A stretch of 12,192 nt of DNA from Thermocladium sp. UBA166 (GCA_002508315.1 DAHE01000009.1:5568-17759); one strand, 5' to 3'. Shown: positions 1 to 8,464, numbered from the stretch's first letter. Numbers and translations are program-made. Notes: generated by a model not told the origin, from the letters alone.

Positions 1-22
1 TCAAAACAGGGAGGAGGCCAGA

Positions 23-1234
23 TCACTCAAGTGAGGCGCTTATCTTTCTTCCGTCGAACGCCATGGATCCAAAGAATTTCTTGTATAGATAGATATTGGC
101 CACATTCACCGCTAATGCCAGGGTGAAGGGGATGGGTATGGGCAGGTAGTCCAGCATAGCGCCGGACGCCGTGGTGGCCACCGCGGATGGAAAGAGCCTC
201 GCCGCTTGGTTCACGCCGGCAGTCGTGGAACGCGCCTCCCTGCTAACTAACCCCATCATCAATGACTGCTGGGCCGGCAGCGCCGCGACCCTGAACATCA
301 CGAAGGCCAAATAGGTTATCACGGCAATGATCAAGTCATTGCCGAGGGACAGATATCCGATGAAGGGCAACGCAACCAGTGCGGCAGTGGATATGGTCCT
401 CGTCACTATTATTGCATTCACGAACCCCATGCGGCGCGTTAATGCGGGGGTGGTCAACGACATGATCGCTGCCCCCACCCCGCCTAGAAAGAATATGTTG
501 CTGATCATGCCTCTGGTGGCGTGGAAGAGTAGTTCGAATAGTATGGGTAGGAACGGCGTAACTAATCCCTGCCCAGTGCCGTTTAACATGCCCACCGCGG
601 CGAACATCTTCATAACCTTCCTATCACTCTCGCCGCTTCTCCTATCCTCCGCCCCCCTCCTCGCCCTGGGCCTATAATCATCCCTTATTGGCGCGATGGT
701 GATCAACGATATGGAGGACAGAATCAGCGATATAATGAATGATTCCGAATACCCCAAGTGAACCATTAATACGCCGGCCGCCCCAGCCAAACCGGAGCCC
801 ACGTTTAGGAGCGAGTAAGTCATTGTTCTCTCGCTGTCCTTAGTCTTATCGGCCAATATGGCGGTCATCATGGGCGCCACCACAGCTCCTACGCTGCCGC
901 TGGCCAGCGCACCGGCTGTACCGAAGCCCCCCAGCGCGGCGGCCACGAGGAGCAAACCATAGTTACTGGTGAACAGCAGTATAGCGGTGGCTGTTGGAAG
1001 CATTGCCGTGGCCAGCATTAGCATGTTCTTCCTGCCGTATTTATCGCCCAGCCTCCCGAAGTAGAGCGATAGCGCGGGGGCTGTGAACGCGCCGACTCCG
1101 AAGAATATCCCTATTAATGTCAGGGATAGGTGGATCACGTTGTATAGATAGAGGCTGGTGGCTATGCCCAGCGCCCCTGCAGCCATGCTTCTCAGAACCC
1201 TTGATGCCAATATGAGCAATATATCTCTATCCAT
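23..1234 (-). CDS. MFS transporter (copy 1)
   Basis: A 403-residue multi-pass membrane protein of the major facilitator superfamily, a secondary transporter expected in the cytoplasmic membrane. The substrate cannot be read from the sequence. It has the usual two halves of hydrophobic helices joined by a charged, basic cytoplasmic loop at about residues 183-207. The loop after helix 2 carries a good MFS motif A (GRLGDKYGRKN, residues 60-70), the gating signature of the family. Length is normal for a 12-helix MFS protein. The ATG at 1232-1234 fits a TATA box about 26-31 nt upstream, so the transcript is probably leaderless. It is clearly paralogous to the next gene (1304-2425): both carry a K-T-[RK] motif in the loop before helix 5 and a similar helix 7-8 segment (FELLF..TRGM here, FELRF..ARGM there). 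Family is certain; efflux or uptake of a small organic molecule are both possible. Confidence 0.9.
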   Translation of the reverse strand: MDRDILLILASRVLRSMAAGALGIATSLYLYNVIHLSLTLIGIFFGVGAFTAPALSLYFGRLGDKYGRKNMLMLATAMLPTATAILLFTSNYGLLLVAAALGGFGTAGALASGSVGAVVAPMMTAILADKTKDSERTMTYSLLNVGSGLAGAAGVLMVHLGYSESFIISLILSSISLITIAPIRDDYRPRARRGAEDRRSGESDRKVMKMFAAVGMLNGTGQGLVTPFLPILFELLFHATRGMISNIFFLGGVGAAIMSLTTPALTRRMGFVNAIIVTRTISTAALVALPFIGYLSLGNDLIIAVITYLAFVMFRVAALPAQQSLMMGLVSREARSTTAGVNQAARLFPSAVATTASGAMLDYLPIPIPFTLALAVNVANIYLYKKFFGSMAFDGRKISASLE

Positions 1235-1255
1235 GCTGGGGGGAAAATTAACTGC

Positions 1256-1270
1256 TTAAAAAATTTATAG
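1256..1270 (-). promoter_or_regulatory. TATA box for MFS copy 1, also a T-run behind MFS copy 2
   Basis: On the minus strand this reads CTATAAATTTTTTAA, centred about 26-31 nt before the ATG at 1234. That is the spacing expected for an archaeal TATA box driving a leaderless transcript. The same T6 tract lies about 40 nt after the stop of the upstream MFS gene (1304-2425) and could end its transcript, so one element may do two jobs. Read from sequence only. Confidence 0.55.
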
Positions 1271-1303
1271 ATATCGAATACATTATCGGGATGCACACGC
1301 CCC

Positions 1304-2425
1304 TCACGCCTTCACGGCCTCCAACCTAGCGTTCCTGAAGAACGCGTAGAACAAGACGGTTGCCAAACTATAGAGACCCGCTGTTATGAAGAATGGAGAA
1401 TATAAGTCCCCCTCCCCAAACAAATACCCCCCTATGGATGGACCGGCCGCCCTAGGTATCGAGCTGAGGAGATTTATGAAACTGGTGGCGCTCGCCCTTC
1501 TATTCTCGGGCATCAGCTTTAATATCATTGAGCTCAACAATGGATTACCCATGTTCATCAATGCATTCCTCGCCACGAATACGGCGCTGGCCGCAGGGAA
1601 AGTCGGCGAGAATGGCAACAGTATCAATAAAGCTATGGCGCTCACGTGAGTCAGCACTATTGCCTTCACGGTGCCCACCCTGGCCGCTAATCTGGGCGCC
1701 GCCAGCACCGTTAACGCCAGGGTTAGATCGGATAATGCGAAGACGGGGCTCATGCCGCGGGCGGATTCGTTGAACCTCAGCTCGAACCATAACGACATGA
1801 GGGGAATCACTATCCCAGCGCCCAGCCCGATAACCGCCTCGGTGGAGAACTTGCCCATCGTGATATCGACCTTGAACGACGCGCGCCCGGACCCCCTGTA
1901 ATTCTCGCTGACCATGGATATGAGCAGTAACGACGTGAATGCTATTCCGGAGTCGATTAGGAAGATGAACCGTACCGGAACGCCGAGCGGAAGCAATGCG
2001 CCGATTAGGGATGATACTATGGAGAGGGAATTCATCAAACTCAAGTCCCCCTCCACGTTCCTGGTCTTTTCCGCCAGCATGGCGTTAACCAACCCTCCCC
2101 CTCCCCATGATGATGAGAAGATATAGGCATAGGGGATCTTCATGAAGAGGATCAAGAAGGAAACCGCGGACACAAGCCTGCTTATCAACGCGTATCGCTT
2201 TCTTCCGTGCGCGTCGGCCAGTATAGAAAAGGCGAATGCCAGCGACGAGGAAAACACTATTGATGCCGAGAGAAGCAGGCCGACGTAGAAGGGAGGAAGG
2301 CCCAATTGGGTCAAGTATATGGGCACCACTATCGTATTGGCCCCCCAAGCAACTCCCGATATGGAGGACGAGGACACCAGAAGCAACTCCTCCTTGTTCA
2401 TTTGCCATCTGCCCGTCCGCTCCAT
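1304..2425 (-). CDS. MFS transporter (copy 2)
   Basis: A 373-residue major facilitator superfamily membrane protein with about 10-12 hydrophobic helices. A shortened motif A (ILADAHGRKR, residues 68-77) follows helix 2. It is shorter than a typical MFS protein because its loops are short, notably the central loop (MVSENYRGSGRASFK), but both halves are present. Shared stretches with the downstream copy at 23-1234 (loop before helix 5; G.G...P......FEL.F...RGM around helix 7) mark the two as paralogues. Substrate unknown. Start choice: the ATG at 2425 pairs with a TTAAAA box centred 27-28 nt upstream (2448-2457). An in-frame ATG at 2401 (MNKEELL) pairs with a second AT-rich stretch about 31-35 nt upstream, giving 365 residues. 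I keep 2425 because its box resembles those of the neighbours. It is separated from the flanking MFS genes by 69 and 141 bp, so it may be transcribed alone. Confidence 0.87.
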   Translation of the reverse strand: MERTGRWQMNKEELLLVSSSSISGVAWGANTIVVPIYLTQLGLPPFYVGLLLSASIVFSSSLAFAFSILADAHGRKRYALISRLVSAVSFLILFMKIPYAYIFSSSWGGGGLVNAMLAEKTRNVEGDLSLMNSLSIVSSLIGALLPLGVPVRFIFLIDSGIAFTSLLLISMVSENYRGSGRASFKVDITMGKFSTEAVIGLGAGIVIPLMSLWFELRFNESARGMSPVFALSDLTLALTVLAAPRLAARVGTVKAIVLTHVSAIALLILLPFSPTFPAASAVFVARNALMNMGNPLLSSMILKLMPENRRASATSFINLLSSIPRAAGPSIGGYLFGEGDLYSPFFITAGLYSLATVLFYAFFRNARLEAVKA

Positions 2426-2447
2426 GGATTTAATAATTTTGCTTCAT

Positions 2448-2457
2448 GTTTTAATTG
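2448..2457 (-). promoter_or_regulatory. TATA box for MFS copy 2
   Basis: The minus strand reads CAATTAAAAC, centred 27-28 nt before the ATG at 2425, consistent with a leaderless archaeal start. Its upstream edge overlaps a small palindrome, TTGCC-AC-GGCAA (plus strand 2455-2466), which could be an operator over the BRE. A 5-2-5 palindrome is expected several times by chance in a window this size. A weaker AT stretch at 2430-2440 could serve the internal ATG at 2401. Confidence 0.45.
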
Positions 2458-2566
2458 CCACGGCAACCGAGCAATGCACCCACGCCGGGGGCAAAACGCT
2501 TCTCCACTACACCAATAAAGGGAGGCGCGAAGCATGGCGTTATCCCGGCCAAAAGGTCGGTTGCGA

Positions 2567-3742
2567 TCACATAACCAGCTTAGTGGCCTCGTCCACTGCC
2601 TTGGCGTTCCTTCGTATTAACGGGACCAGCGTGGATACGAATATTATTAATAAGCCGAACACGTACCTAAGCCCTATTAGATCGGCGAGCGCTCCCGTCA
2701 GCATTGGGGTAACTATGCCCACCAGGCTCATCATGGCGAAGAATTGACTGTTGGCCGCGTTTCTGACCTCCGGCTTGAATGTCCTGCTTATTGATATCAA
2801 GGACAAGGGGTACGTCAAGCCATGGGGGAAGCCGAGCACCAGTAATGCGATTGCCAATTCGATTAAGCTTCTGGCCGCGGTCATGAGCAGCAAGCCGAGC
2901 ACGGTCATGGATATGGAAATAGCCATGTGAGTCCAAACCTCTCCTATGGGCCTAACGGATAGGTAAAGCCTAGCCAATAGGGATGTTATGAAGAAAAGGG
3001 AGAAGAGCCCGGTTGCCTCGGAGTAACTTGCATTGAATTGGGAGACTGCGTATATGCCGCCGAACGCCGTCAGCGTGGCGAAGGGAATATTATACGCGAG
3101 TATGTTGTACGTCGCCGTCTTGAATCCTGGATTAGAGATAACCGCTGCAGCCCCGCCCCTTCGCTCCTCGCCCTCCGGGAACCTTATCAAGGGGGACAGC
3201 GCCGCCACCGACACGCCGAAGGGGGCGAAGAAGAGGAACGATGACCTCACGCTGAAGTGCTGCAGTATGGCCGCCTCAATGGCGGGGCCCACCACCAAGC
3301 TAACGCTGAGCGAGAGCGTGTAGATCGATAGCAAGCGTTCCCTGGCCCTCCTGTCCTGAAGCAGCCCCGCCGACGTTATTATGTTGGGCATTATATTGCC
3401 CATGACGACCCCAGCTGCCGCGGATAATGCCCATAGAGATAGTGGGGTGGCCATGTAGAATAACGGCAATATGATGGCGTAACCCATCGATGATATCATG
3501 AAGGCCCTCCTGCGCTCCCTGGGCTTCAGCCTAGCATTAATCAAGCTGCTTGTCAAGAACGTACCCAGCCCCATCAAGGCGGATAGCGCGCCTATTTCCG
3601 TTTTATTATACCCAAGGAAATAGCTGGCCAGTAGGGGCACGGTGGTCATGGCCATGTTGTTGCTGGCCCTCATGGAGAAGGTCATTGTGACTATTATGAG
3701 CAGCACGAATAAGAAACTCGCCTCATCGCTCCTATTCTTCAT
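2567..3742 (-). CDS. MFS transporter (copy 3, degenerate motif A)
   Basis: A 391-residue multi-helix protein with the layout of the major facilitator superfamily: about 12 hydrophobic segments, a central charged loop (RFPEGEERRGG) and a C-terminal half with a family-like loop ADLIGLRYVFG. It differs from its two neighbours in lacking a proper motif A. The loop after helix 2 reads NARLKPRERRR (residues 69-79), still strongly basic but without the GRK core. It may therefore transport something different. The ATG at 3742 lies 26 nt after the stop of the protease gene (3769-6099) and about 28 nt after a CTTTAAAAG box that overlaps that stop. The gene could therefore be read from its own promoter or as the third gene of the peptidase operon. 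If co-transcribed, peptide or amino-acid movement would be an attractive but unproven role. Substrate unknown. Confidence 0.85.
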   Translation of the reverse strand: MKNRSDEASFLFVLLIIVTMTFSMRASNNMAMTTVPLLASYFLGYNKTEIGALSALMGLGTFLTSSLINARLKPRERRRAFMISSMGYAIILPLFYMATPLSLWALSAAAGVVMGNIMPNIITSAGLLQDRRARERLLSIYTLSLSVSLVVGPAIEAAILQHFSVRSSFLFFAPFGVSVAALSPLIRFPEGEERRGGAAAVISNPGFKTATYNILAYNIPFATLTAFGGIYAVSQFNASYSEATGLFSLFFITSLLARLYLSVRPIGEVWTHMAISISMTVLGLLLMTAARSLIELAIALLVLGFPHGLTYPLSLISISRTFKPEVRNAANSQFFAMMSLVGIVTPMLTGALADLIGLRYVFGLLIIFVSTLVPLIRRNAKAVDEATKLVM

Positions 3743-3765
3743 GTCAATGCATTGTTGATGATCGG

Positions 3766-3774
3766 CTTTTAAAG
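3766..3774 (-). promoter_or_regulatory. TATA box for MFS copy 3, overlapping the protease stop codon
   Basis: The minus strand reads CTTTAAAAG, centred about 28 nt before the ATG at 3742. The TAA stop of the thermopsin-like gene (3769-3771) lies within it, so the promoter is embedded in the end of the upstream gene. No other spacer is available for a promoter here. Confidence 0.55.
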
Positions 3775-6099
3775 CTTAGTACCCATGCTCCCCCGCCTGC
3801 GCAGGAGCATGGATATTGCCAGTACCAACACGCCGATGCCCACCAGAGCGGCTATGCGAGGTGTATCGTATCCGTAATCAATGAGAAAACTGCGGGTCAG
3901 CCTGTATCCGGTTGAATCCTCGACTATCAGGGTTAGATTGTTGATGCCCATGTCGGTGAGATTTGCGATGACCTCGCTCCCCGTTCCAATCACGCGGCCG
4001 TTCACCAACCACTCCATTTTATATGGCGGGATCCCGCCCATCACAGTCGCCGCTCCCTTGACCGCATAGTCATCCAGCACGAAGTTGGAGATGGGGATTA
4101 TCGATGCATTCACCGTGGGATCGGGATTGACGATTAACTCGACCATCCTCTCAACGGAATACCCCACGGAGTCCGTCAGAATTATTGTCAAGTTATGTTG
4201 GCCCGCTCCGGGCGATATGGGTTGTGATATGTTTATGGGGGATCCATCCAGGAAAGCCCTCACATAATATGGCGGGGTTCCATTGTATCCATTGACGCTC
4301 GCCGAGATTGATTCTCCGTAATCTATGTTGGATGCATTTATTGATACCAATAACGTGGGGTCGGGGTTAACCTTTAGGTATGTTGTCCAATTAGCGGTGT
4401 AGCCGCCTTGATCATGCATTGCCACCTCGATCACGTTAATGCCGGGCTTCACGGCCTCCAGGGGGTATGCTGTCTCGTTTTCAGCAGTGACTTGCCCAGC
4501 CGGGCTGCCGTTATTCATTATGTAATAAGTGTACGGCGGCTCCCCCGCGGTTCCGCTTAGGTTGAGGTATATGGTTTGGCCAACGTCGGCCTCGCTTGCC
4601 GTGATTGAGTGCCTAAATGATGGATCTGGAACCACGTCTATTACGCCGTTGCTTGTCTTAACCATGGAGCCCCGAGAATCCCTAACGATTATTTCGTAAC
4701 TATATTTCCCGGTGGTTAAGTTGCCCAGCCTCAACTGGAATGAGTGCTCGGCATAATAGGTGGTGTATCTATCCGCGATTGACCCATTAAGAAGTAGGTA
4801 ATAAGTGTACGGCGGCGACCCCCCGCTCACTAATGCGGACGCGTTGATGACTTCATCCACCCCCTCATCTACGGTGGCGTTGGGAATATCTTGGCCTAAC
4901 AGGGTTAGTTCAACGATGAACGGCACGCCCAGCTTAGCTGCGCCGGGGACCAGAACCACTCCGCCATCAGCGTAGTGAATGCTTGCCCCATAGCTGGTCT
5001 CGGCGGTGTCGCTGCCAAACACGTATATTGACTTGGGCTCCTCATAAGTTCCATTTACTATGTAGAGCAGCCTCAGGGATGCATTTATATCGCCCAACAC
5101 GGCCTCGGATGCATTTCCATCCCCACCAATCACCAACTCCGCATCGTAGTAGGATGGACCTGACCCCACCAATCTATAGCCGTTCACCTCTATCGCAGCG
5201 GATGAAAGCTTGGGGGCCGCTATGGTGACGTTGTCATACGTAGTCAAGTTATTTCCAACGCCGTACGCGAAATGAATAATCACCGAGCCATTACCCCGCT
5301 GTATCCACGTGATCAACCGCACTCGCAACGGCAAGGAGTAGCTTTGATTTAGGTAGGCGAAGGCATAATAGTCTTCGGTGGATGATGATACGACGGCCCC
5401 CATCCCCCTCACCGTGCTATTGCTCAACCCCCCGCTCCCGGTCAGATTCCATATGTTATCCACGGCATAGTAGGTCATGGATGACGTATCGATGGAGATT
5501 ACGTTCTGTAGCCAGTAATCGCGTTCCTTGCCGTTTGTTGAATTCACGGCCAGCACCACGTTTAATTGAAGCGAGGCAGCGTGGGGAGGCGCGGCTCCCG
5601 GTGGCTTGCTTTCATTAACGTAGATGGAATAAATGGAGGCCTCCCCCACCGCTCCGCTCGCCAATTCCTCATATGGAGCGAGGCCTCTCGATTCATTCAA
5701 TACGCCGTAATCCGCCAACCCAAGGGGCGCGGGGGGATTAATGTATGATAGGAAGGGATTTACCGGTATCGTGCCGTACGAGTAGAGAACCACCGCGGGC
5801 GAGTTGCCTGGATTCTCTATTATCAAGTACCAATTCCCAGGCCCCACCTCCCTGCTTCCTGCCAGATCCACACCGATATAGGGCTTACCCCACTCGTCCC
5901 CCTCGAACTGCGTTTGGTTCACTACGTATGCCTCTATCGTGGTGTTGGAGGAAATGTTGAACCAGAGCTTATAGCTGTCCCAGTAATTGCTTATATTTAT
6001 GGGCAGCGACATGCCCGCCCCAATCACTGCTTGGGAGGCGTGCATTATGGTGACCGCCGCCAACGCCATCATTGATGCGATTATTATTGCCTTAATCAT
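3769..6099 (-). CDS. Thermopsin-family (A5) surface protease with four Ig/PKD-like repeats and a C-terminal membrane anchor
   Basis: A 776-residue exported protein. Residues 1-24 form a signal peptide (hydrophobic core, likely cut after ASQA). Residues ~115-395 match the thermopsin family, archaeal proteases acting outside the cell at acid pH. The family hallmarks are PAPLGLADYG (123-132), YWLQNV (195-200), DNIWN (214-218) and YYDAELVIGG (317-326). I do not assign catalytic residues. Residues ~400-745 hold four Ig/PKD-like repeats of 82-92 residues, each with a GxPPY signature (PPY at 429, 521, 609 and 691), joined by VxPDP linkers at about 489-493, 577-581 and 657-661. Residues ~748-766 are a transmembrane helix followed by RRR, so the protein is anchored in the membrane with the protease outside. 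About 30 N-x-S/T sites suggest heavy glycosylation. The start overlaps the stop of the aminopeptidase gene (ATGA), implying coupled translation. Thermopsin itself is about half this length, so the repeats and anchor are an added stalk. Confidence 0.85.
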   Translation of the reverse strand: MIKAIIIASMMALAAVTIMHASQAVIGAGMSLPINISNYWDSYKLWFNISSNTTIEAYVVNQTQFEGDEWGKPYIGVDLAGSREVGPGNWYLIIENPGNSPAVVLYSYGTIPVNPFLSYINPPAPLGLADYGVLNESRGLAPYEELASGAVGEASIYSIYVNESKPPGAAPPHAASLQLNVVLAVNSTNGKERDYWLQNVISIDTSSMTYYAVDNIWNLTGSGGLSNSTVRGMGAVVSSSTEDYYAFAYLNQSYSLPLRVRLITWIQRGNGSVIIHFAYGVGNNLTTYDNVTIAAPKLSSAAIEVNGYRLVGSGPSYYDAELVIGGDGNASEAVLGDINASLRLLYIVNGTYEEPKSIYVFGSDTAETSYGASIHYADGGVVLVPGAAKLGVPFIVELTLLGQDIPNATVDEGVDEVINASALVSGGSPPYTYYLLLNGSIADRYTTYYAEHSFQLRLGNLTTGKYSYEIIVRDSRGSMVKTSNGVIDVVPDPSFRHSITASEADVGQTIYLNLSGTAGEPPYTYYIMNNGSPAGQVTAENETAYPLEAVKPGINVIEVAMHDQGGYTANWTTYLKVNPDPTLLVSINASNIDYGESISASVNGYNGTPPYYVRAFLDGSPINISQPISPGAGQHNLTIILTDSVGYSVERMVELIVNPDPTVNASIIPISNFVLDDYAVKGAATVMGGIPPYKMEWLVNGRVIGTGSEVIANLTDMGINNLTLIVEDSTGYRLTRSFLIDYGYDTPRIAALVGIGVLVLAISMLLRRRGSMGTKL
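4522..4816. repeat. 19-bp direct repeat inside the protease repeat array
   Basis: The same 19 bases (GTAATAAGTGTACGGCGGC on the plus strand) occur at 4522-4540 and 4798-4816, 276 bp (92 codons) apart. They encode PPYTYY at the start of the first and second Ig/PKD-like repeats. Base-level identity, including third codon positions, suggests recent module duplication or gene conversion. Repeats three and four have diverged at this site (PPYYVR, PPYKME). Confidence 0.8.
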
Positions 6100-8441
6100 T
6101 GCCTCAGCCTCCCATACACGCTGAGGAGCTCGAGCCCTACCTTTATTCCTACATTTGCCTCGGGCATGTTCAAGCCGTTCAGGAATGCCATTAACTCCTC
6201 CTCCTGGCCTAGGCCCAGGAAGGGTATTGACGCCTCCATTACCCTGGATAGCGTCCCGGTTGCTTGGTATAGTCTCCTCAGCTTATCTATGTTGACCTTC
6301 AACCAAGACAGCGTTATTCTCCTAGTGAATGGGTTATATGAGCCGACGGAGAATGCTGTGCCTACATCTTGCCGCTTCACGTCGCCCGACAGCAATAATC
6401 CAAGCGCCAATCCATACTCGGAGGGGTCCCGTATGCTCATCATGGATAGAAGAACTTTAACTTTATCCTCGTCGTTCTTCAGCTTGAAATAGAGGGAGGC
6501 GAGGGTCTCGAAGGGTCTCTCGCCCACCACGGCGTAGGCGGTGGCTATAGCTCTCCTCATGTTTGGATCAACCGATTCAAACTTGGATATATCGTTCGCC
6601 AACCTCTTGGCGTATTCATCATCTACTTGGGTCAATCTATTGGCCACCACCCCCCGTAAAAGCGCGCTGTTGGGGTCTTTCCTCCCCTCCAATAACCGTA
6701 GCTGGGCCCTGTGGAACTCCGCGCTGTTGGGGCGTATGGATACATTTACGGCAAACAAAGTAGATAATTGAGAGGAGACTTCCCATGCAGGTAAGTAATC
6801 CTCCTCCTCGTGGAATTTCGTAATGAAGGATAGATAATCCTTGAGCTTCACGCTGCCTTGAAGGAGGTTGGCGTATATGTCGCTGACGACTCCCCACCTA
6901 TCCATTGCGGTCTCGCTCGCCCTCAATGCAGCATCCCAATCCCAATACCGCGCCCTATAGAAGCCCGCCTGATTTATGTTTAGCTTAAACGATGAAATTG
7001 CCCCCCTCACCGTCAAATCTCCCTCCATTAATTGGGCTTGCTTGCTCCCATTCAAGTAGTACGTAAGCGGCACCGGCCATCTGTCCTCCTCATCCCCGAT
7101 CAACTTGAATCTGGACTGCCTGAGCTTGATTTCATCGCCCTCCAGCGCTGCGGAGATGATTGGGTACCCGGCCTTGGTGATCCATGCCTCCATTATTTTA
7201 ACGACGGGCTTTCCCGAGGCCTCTTCCAGGCTCTTCCATAGGTCCTCCGCCGCGGCGTTGGAGTATTCATGGGCTTTCAAGTACTTCCTGAGTCCATTAC
7301 GGAAATCCCCCTCCCCCAGGAATGCCTCCATCATGCGTAGAACGCTGGCTCCCTTGCCGTAACTTATCTCATCGAATATCTGCTCTATTTCCTCCTCCTT
7401 ATTCACAGGAACATGTATGGGGTGCGTGGTGGAGAGGGAGTCCCTCATCATCGCTCCCCCGGTCTCGTTGAGGAGGAAATCATACCAATGCCTCCACTCG
7501 GGGAATAGCGTATCTATTGCCTTATAGCTCATGAACGTGGCGAAGCTCTCGTTCAACCATAAATCATCCCACCACCTCATCGTAACCAAATCGCCGAACC
7601 ATTGATGGGCCAGCTCATGCGCCACCACCTCGGCCACCCTCCTCCTCTCGCCCTCGCTGCTGTTCTCATCAGCCAGGAGCGCGGTTTCCCTGAACGTTAT
7701 GGCGCCCCAATTCTCCATTGCCCCAGCGGCGAATTCCGGCACCGCTATCAAGTGGAGCTTGGGCAATCTATATGGTATATCGAAGTAATCCTCATAGTAC
7801 CTTACTACTTTCTTGGCCACGTCCAAGGCAAACAACCCCCTCTTGGCCTTGCCGGGCGGCGTCGCCACAATCATGTCTATATTGCCAAGCCTATCCCGCA
7901 CCTCCTCGAACTTGCCTATTCCCAGATATAATAGGTACGTTGACATCTTGGGGGTTTCCTGGAACTCAATGACTTTCTTCCCCCCCTCCTCAATTACCCG
8001 GGCTGGAGGCGTGTTAAATATGGCATCCAAGTCCTTGTCTATCTTTATAGTTACCTTGAAAATGGCCTTATATGCTGGGTGGTCTATGCATGGAAACATC
8101 CTCCTAGCCCCGGTAGCCTCGAATTGAGTTGTTATCATGTAGCCCCCCTCATATGGAGCCCTATAGATGCCCATCAATAGGTCCGGCACTCCTCCCTCGA
8201 ACTCTATCTCGACGCGCTCCCGCACGGGGCTCTTGATGCTTATTACCTTGCCATCATATGAGTGCTCGCAGTCGCGTCCATCCACCTTGACCCTCAAAAC
8301 GGTTAGGTCCACGGCATTTATGTTGGTAACACCTTCATTGCTCATATATATGGTGACTAGTCCTTTATAGGATAATTTCCCATAATCCATGTCCAAGTAC
8401 AGATCGTATTTGTCCACCTGCATTGGCGGATCATCATGCAT
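6096..8441 (-). CDS. M1-family zinc aminopeptidase (tricorn-interacting factor F2/F3 type)
   Basis: A 781-residue cytoplasmic metallopeptidase that removes N-terminal residues from peptides, finishing protein breakdown after the proteasome or tricorn-type proteases. In order it has an N-terminal beta domain (~1-195), a thermolysin-like catalytic domain (~196-425), a short beta domain (~426-500) and a helical C-terminal domain (~505-781). Key residues are visible: GAMEN 240-244 (binds the substrate amino end), HELAH 275-279 with zinc ligands His275 and His279 and catalytic Glu276, the third zinc ligand Glu298 in WLNES 18 residues later, and the transition-state tyrosine Tyr361 (ISYGKGAS). The frame stays open upstream to 8864, but that 141-residue extension has no family similarity and runs antisense into the methyltransferase gene. 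The ATG at 8441 (MHDDPPMQVDKYDL) fits the family N-terminus and sits 28 nt after a TTTAAA box. First gene of an operon with the thermopsin-like protease (ATGA overlap). Confidence 0.95.
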   Translation of the reverse strand: MHDDPPMQVDKYDLYLDMDYGKLSYKGLVTIYMSNEGVTNINAVDLTVLRVKVDGRDCEHSYDGKVISIKSPVRERVEIEFEGGVPDLLMGIYRAPYEGGYMITTQFEATGARRMFPCIDHPAYKAIFKVTIKIDKDLDAIFNTPPARVIEEGGKKVIEFQETPKMSTYLLYLGIGKFEEVRDRLGNIDMIVATPPGKAKRGLFALDVAKKVVRYYEDYFDIPYRLPKLHLIAVPEFAAGAMENWGAITFRETALLADENSSEGERRRVAEVVAHELAHQWFGDLVTMRWWDDLWLNESFATFMSYKAIDTLFPEWRHWYDFLLNETGGAMMRDSLSTTHPIHVPVNKEEEIEQIFDEISYGKGASVLRMMEAFLGEGDFRNGLRKYLKAHEYSNAAAEDLWKSLEEASGKPVVKIMEAWITKAGYPIISAALEGDEIKLRQSRFKLIGDEEDRWPVPLTYYLNGSKQAQLMEGDLTVRGAISSFKLNINQAGFYRARYWDWDAALRASETAMDRWGVVSDIYANLLQGSVKLKDYLSFITKFHEEEDYLPAWEVSSQLSTLFAVNVSIRPNSAEFHRAQLRLLEGRKDPNSALLRGVVANRLTQVDDEYAKRLANDISKFESVDPNMRRAIATAYAVVGERPFETLASLYFKLKNDEDKVKVLLSMMSIRDPSEYGLALGLLLSGDVKRQDVGTAFSVGSYNPFTRRITLSWLKVNIDKLRRLYQATGTLSRVMEASIPFLGLGQEEELMAFLNGLNMPEANVGIKVGLELLSVYGRLRQ

Positions 8442-8464
8442 CCCTATTAAAGGTTGCGTCAATT

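Noticed and set aside
2085..2408. Open frames of 60-145 codons antisense or out of frame within the MFS, protease, aminopeptidase and symporter genes (this one as example)
   Set aside because: Their translations have low-complexity or biased composition, no recognisable domain and no promoter, and they lie fully inside well-supported genes.
2455..2466. TTGCC-AC-GGCAA palindrome as a firm operator
   Set aside because: A 5-2-5 palindrome is expected about ten times by chance in 12 kb; only its position over the promoter makes it mildly interesting.
2541..2560. Hairpin terminator after the MFS gene at 2567-3742
   Set aside because: The stem (CCGGCC-AAAA-GGTCGG on the plus strand) has an A-C mismatch in the minus-strand RNA and is not followed by a T-run.
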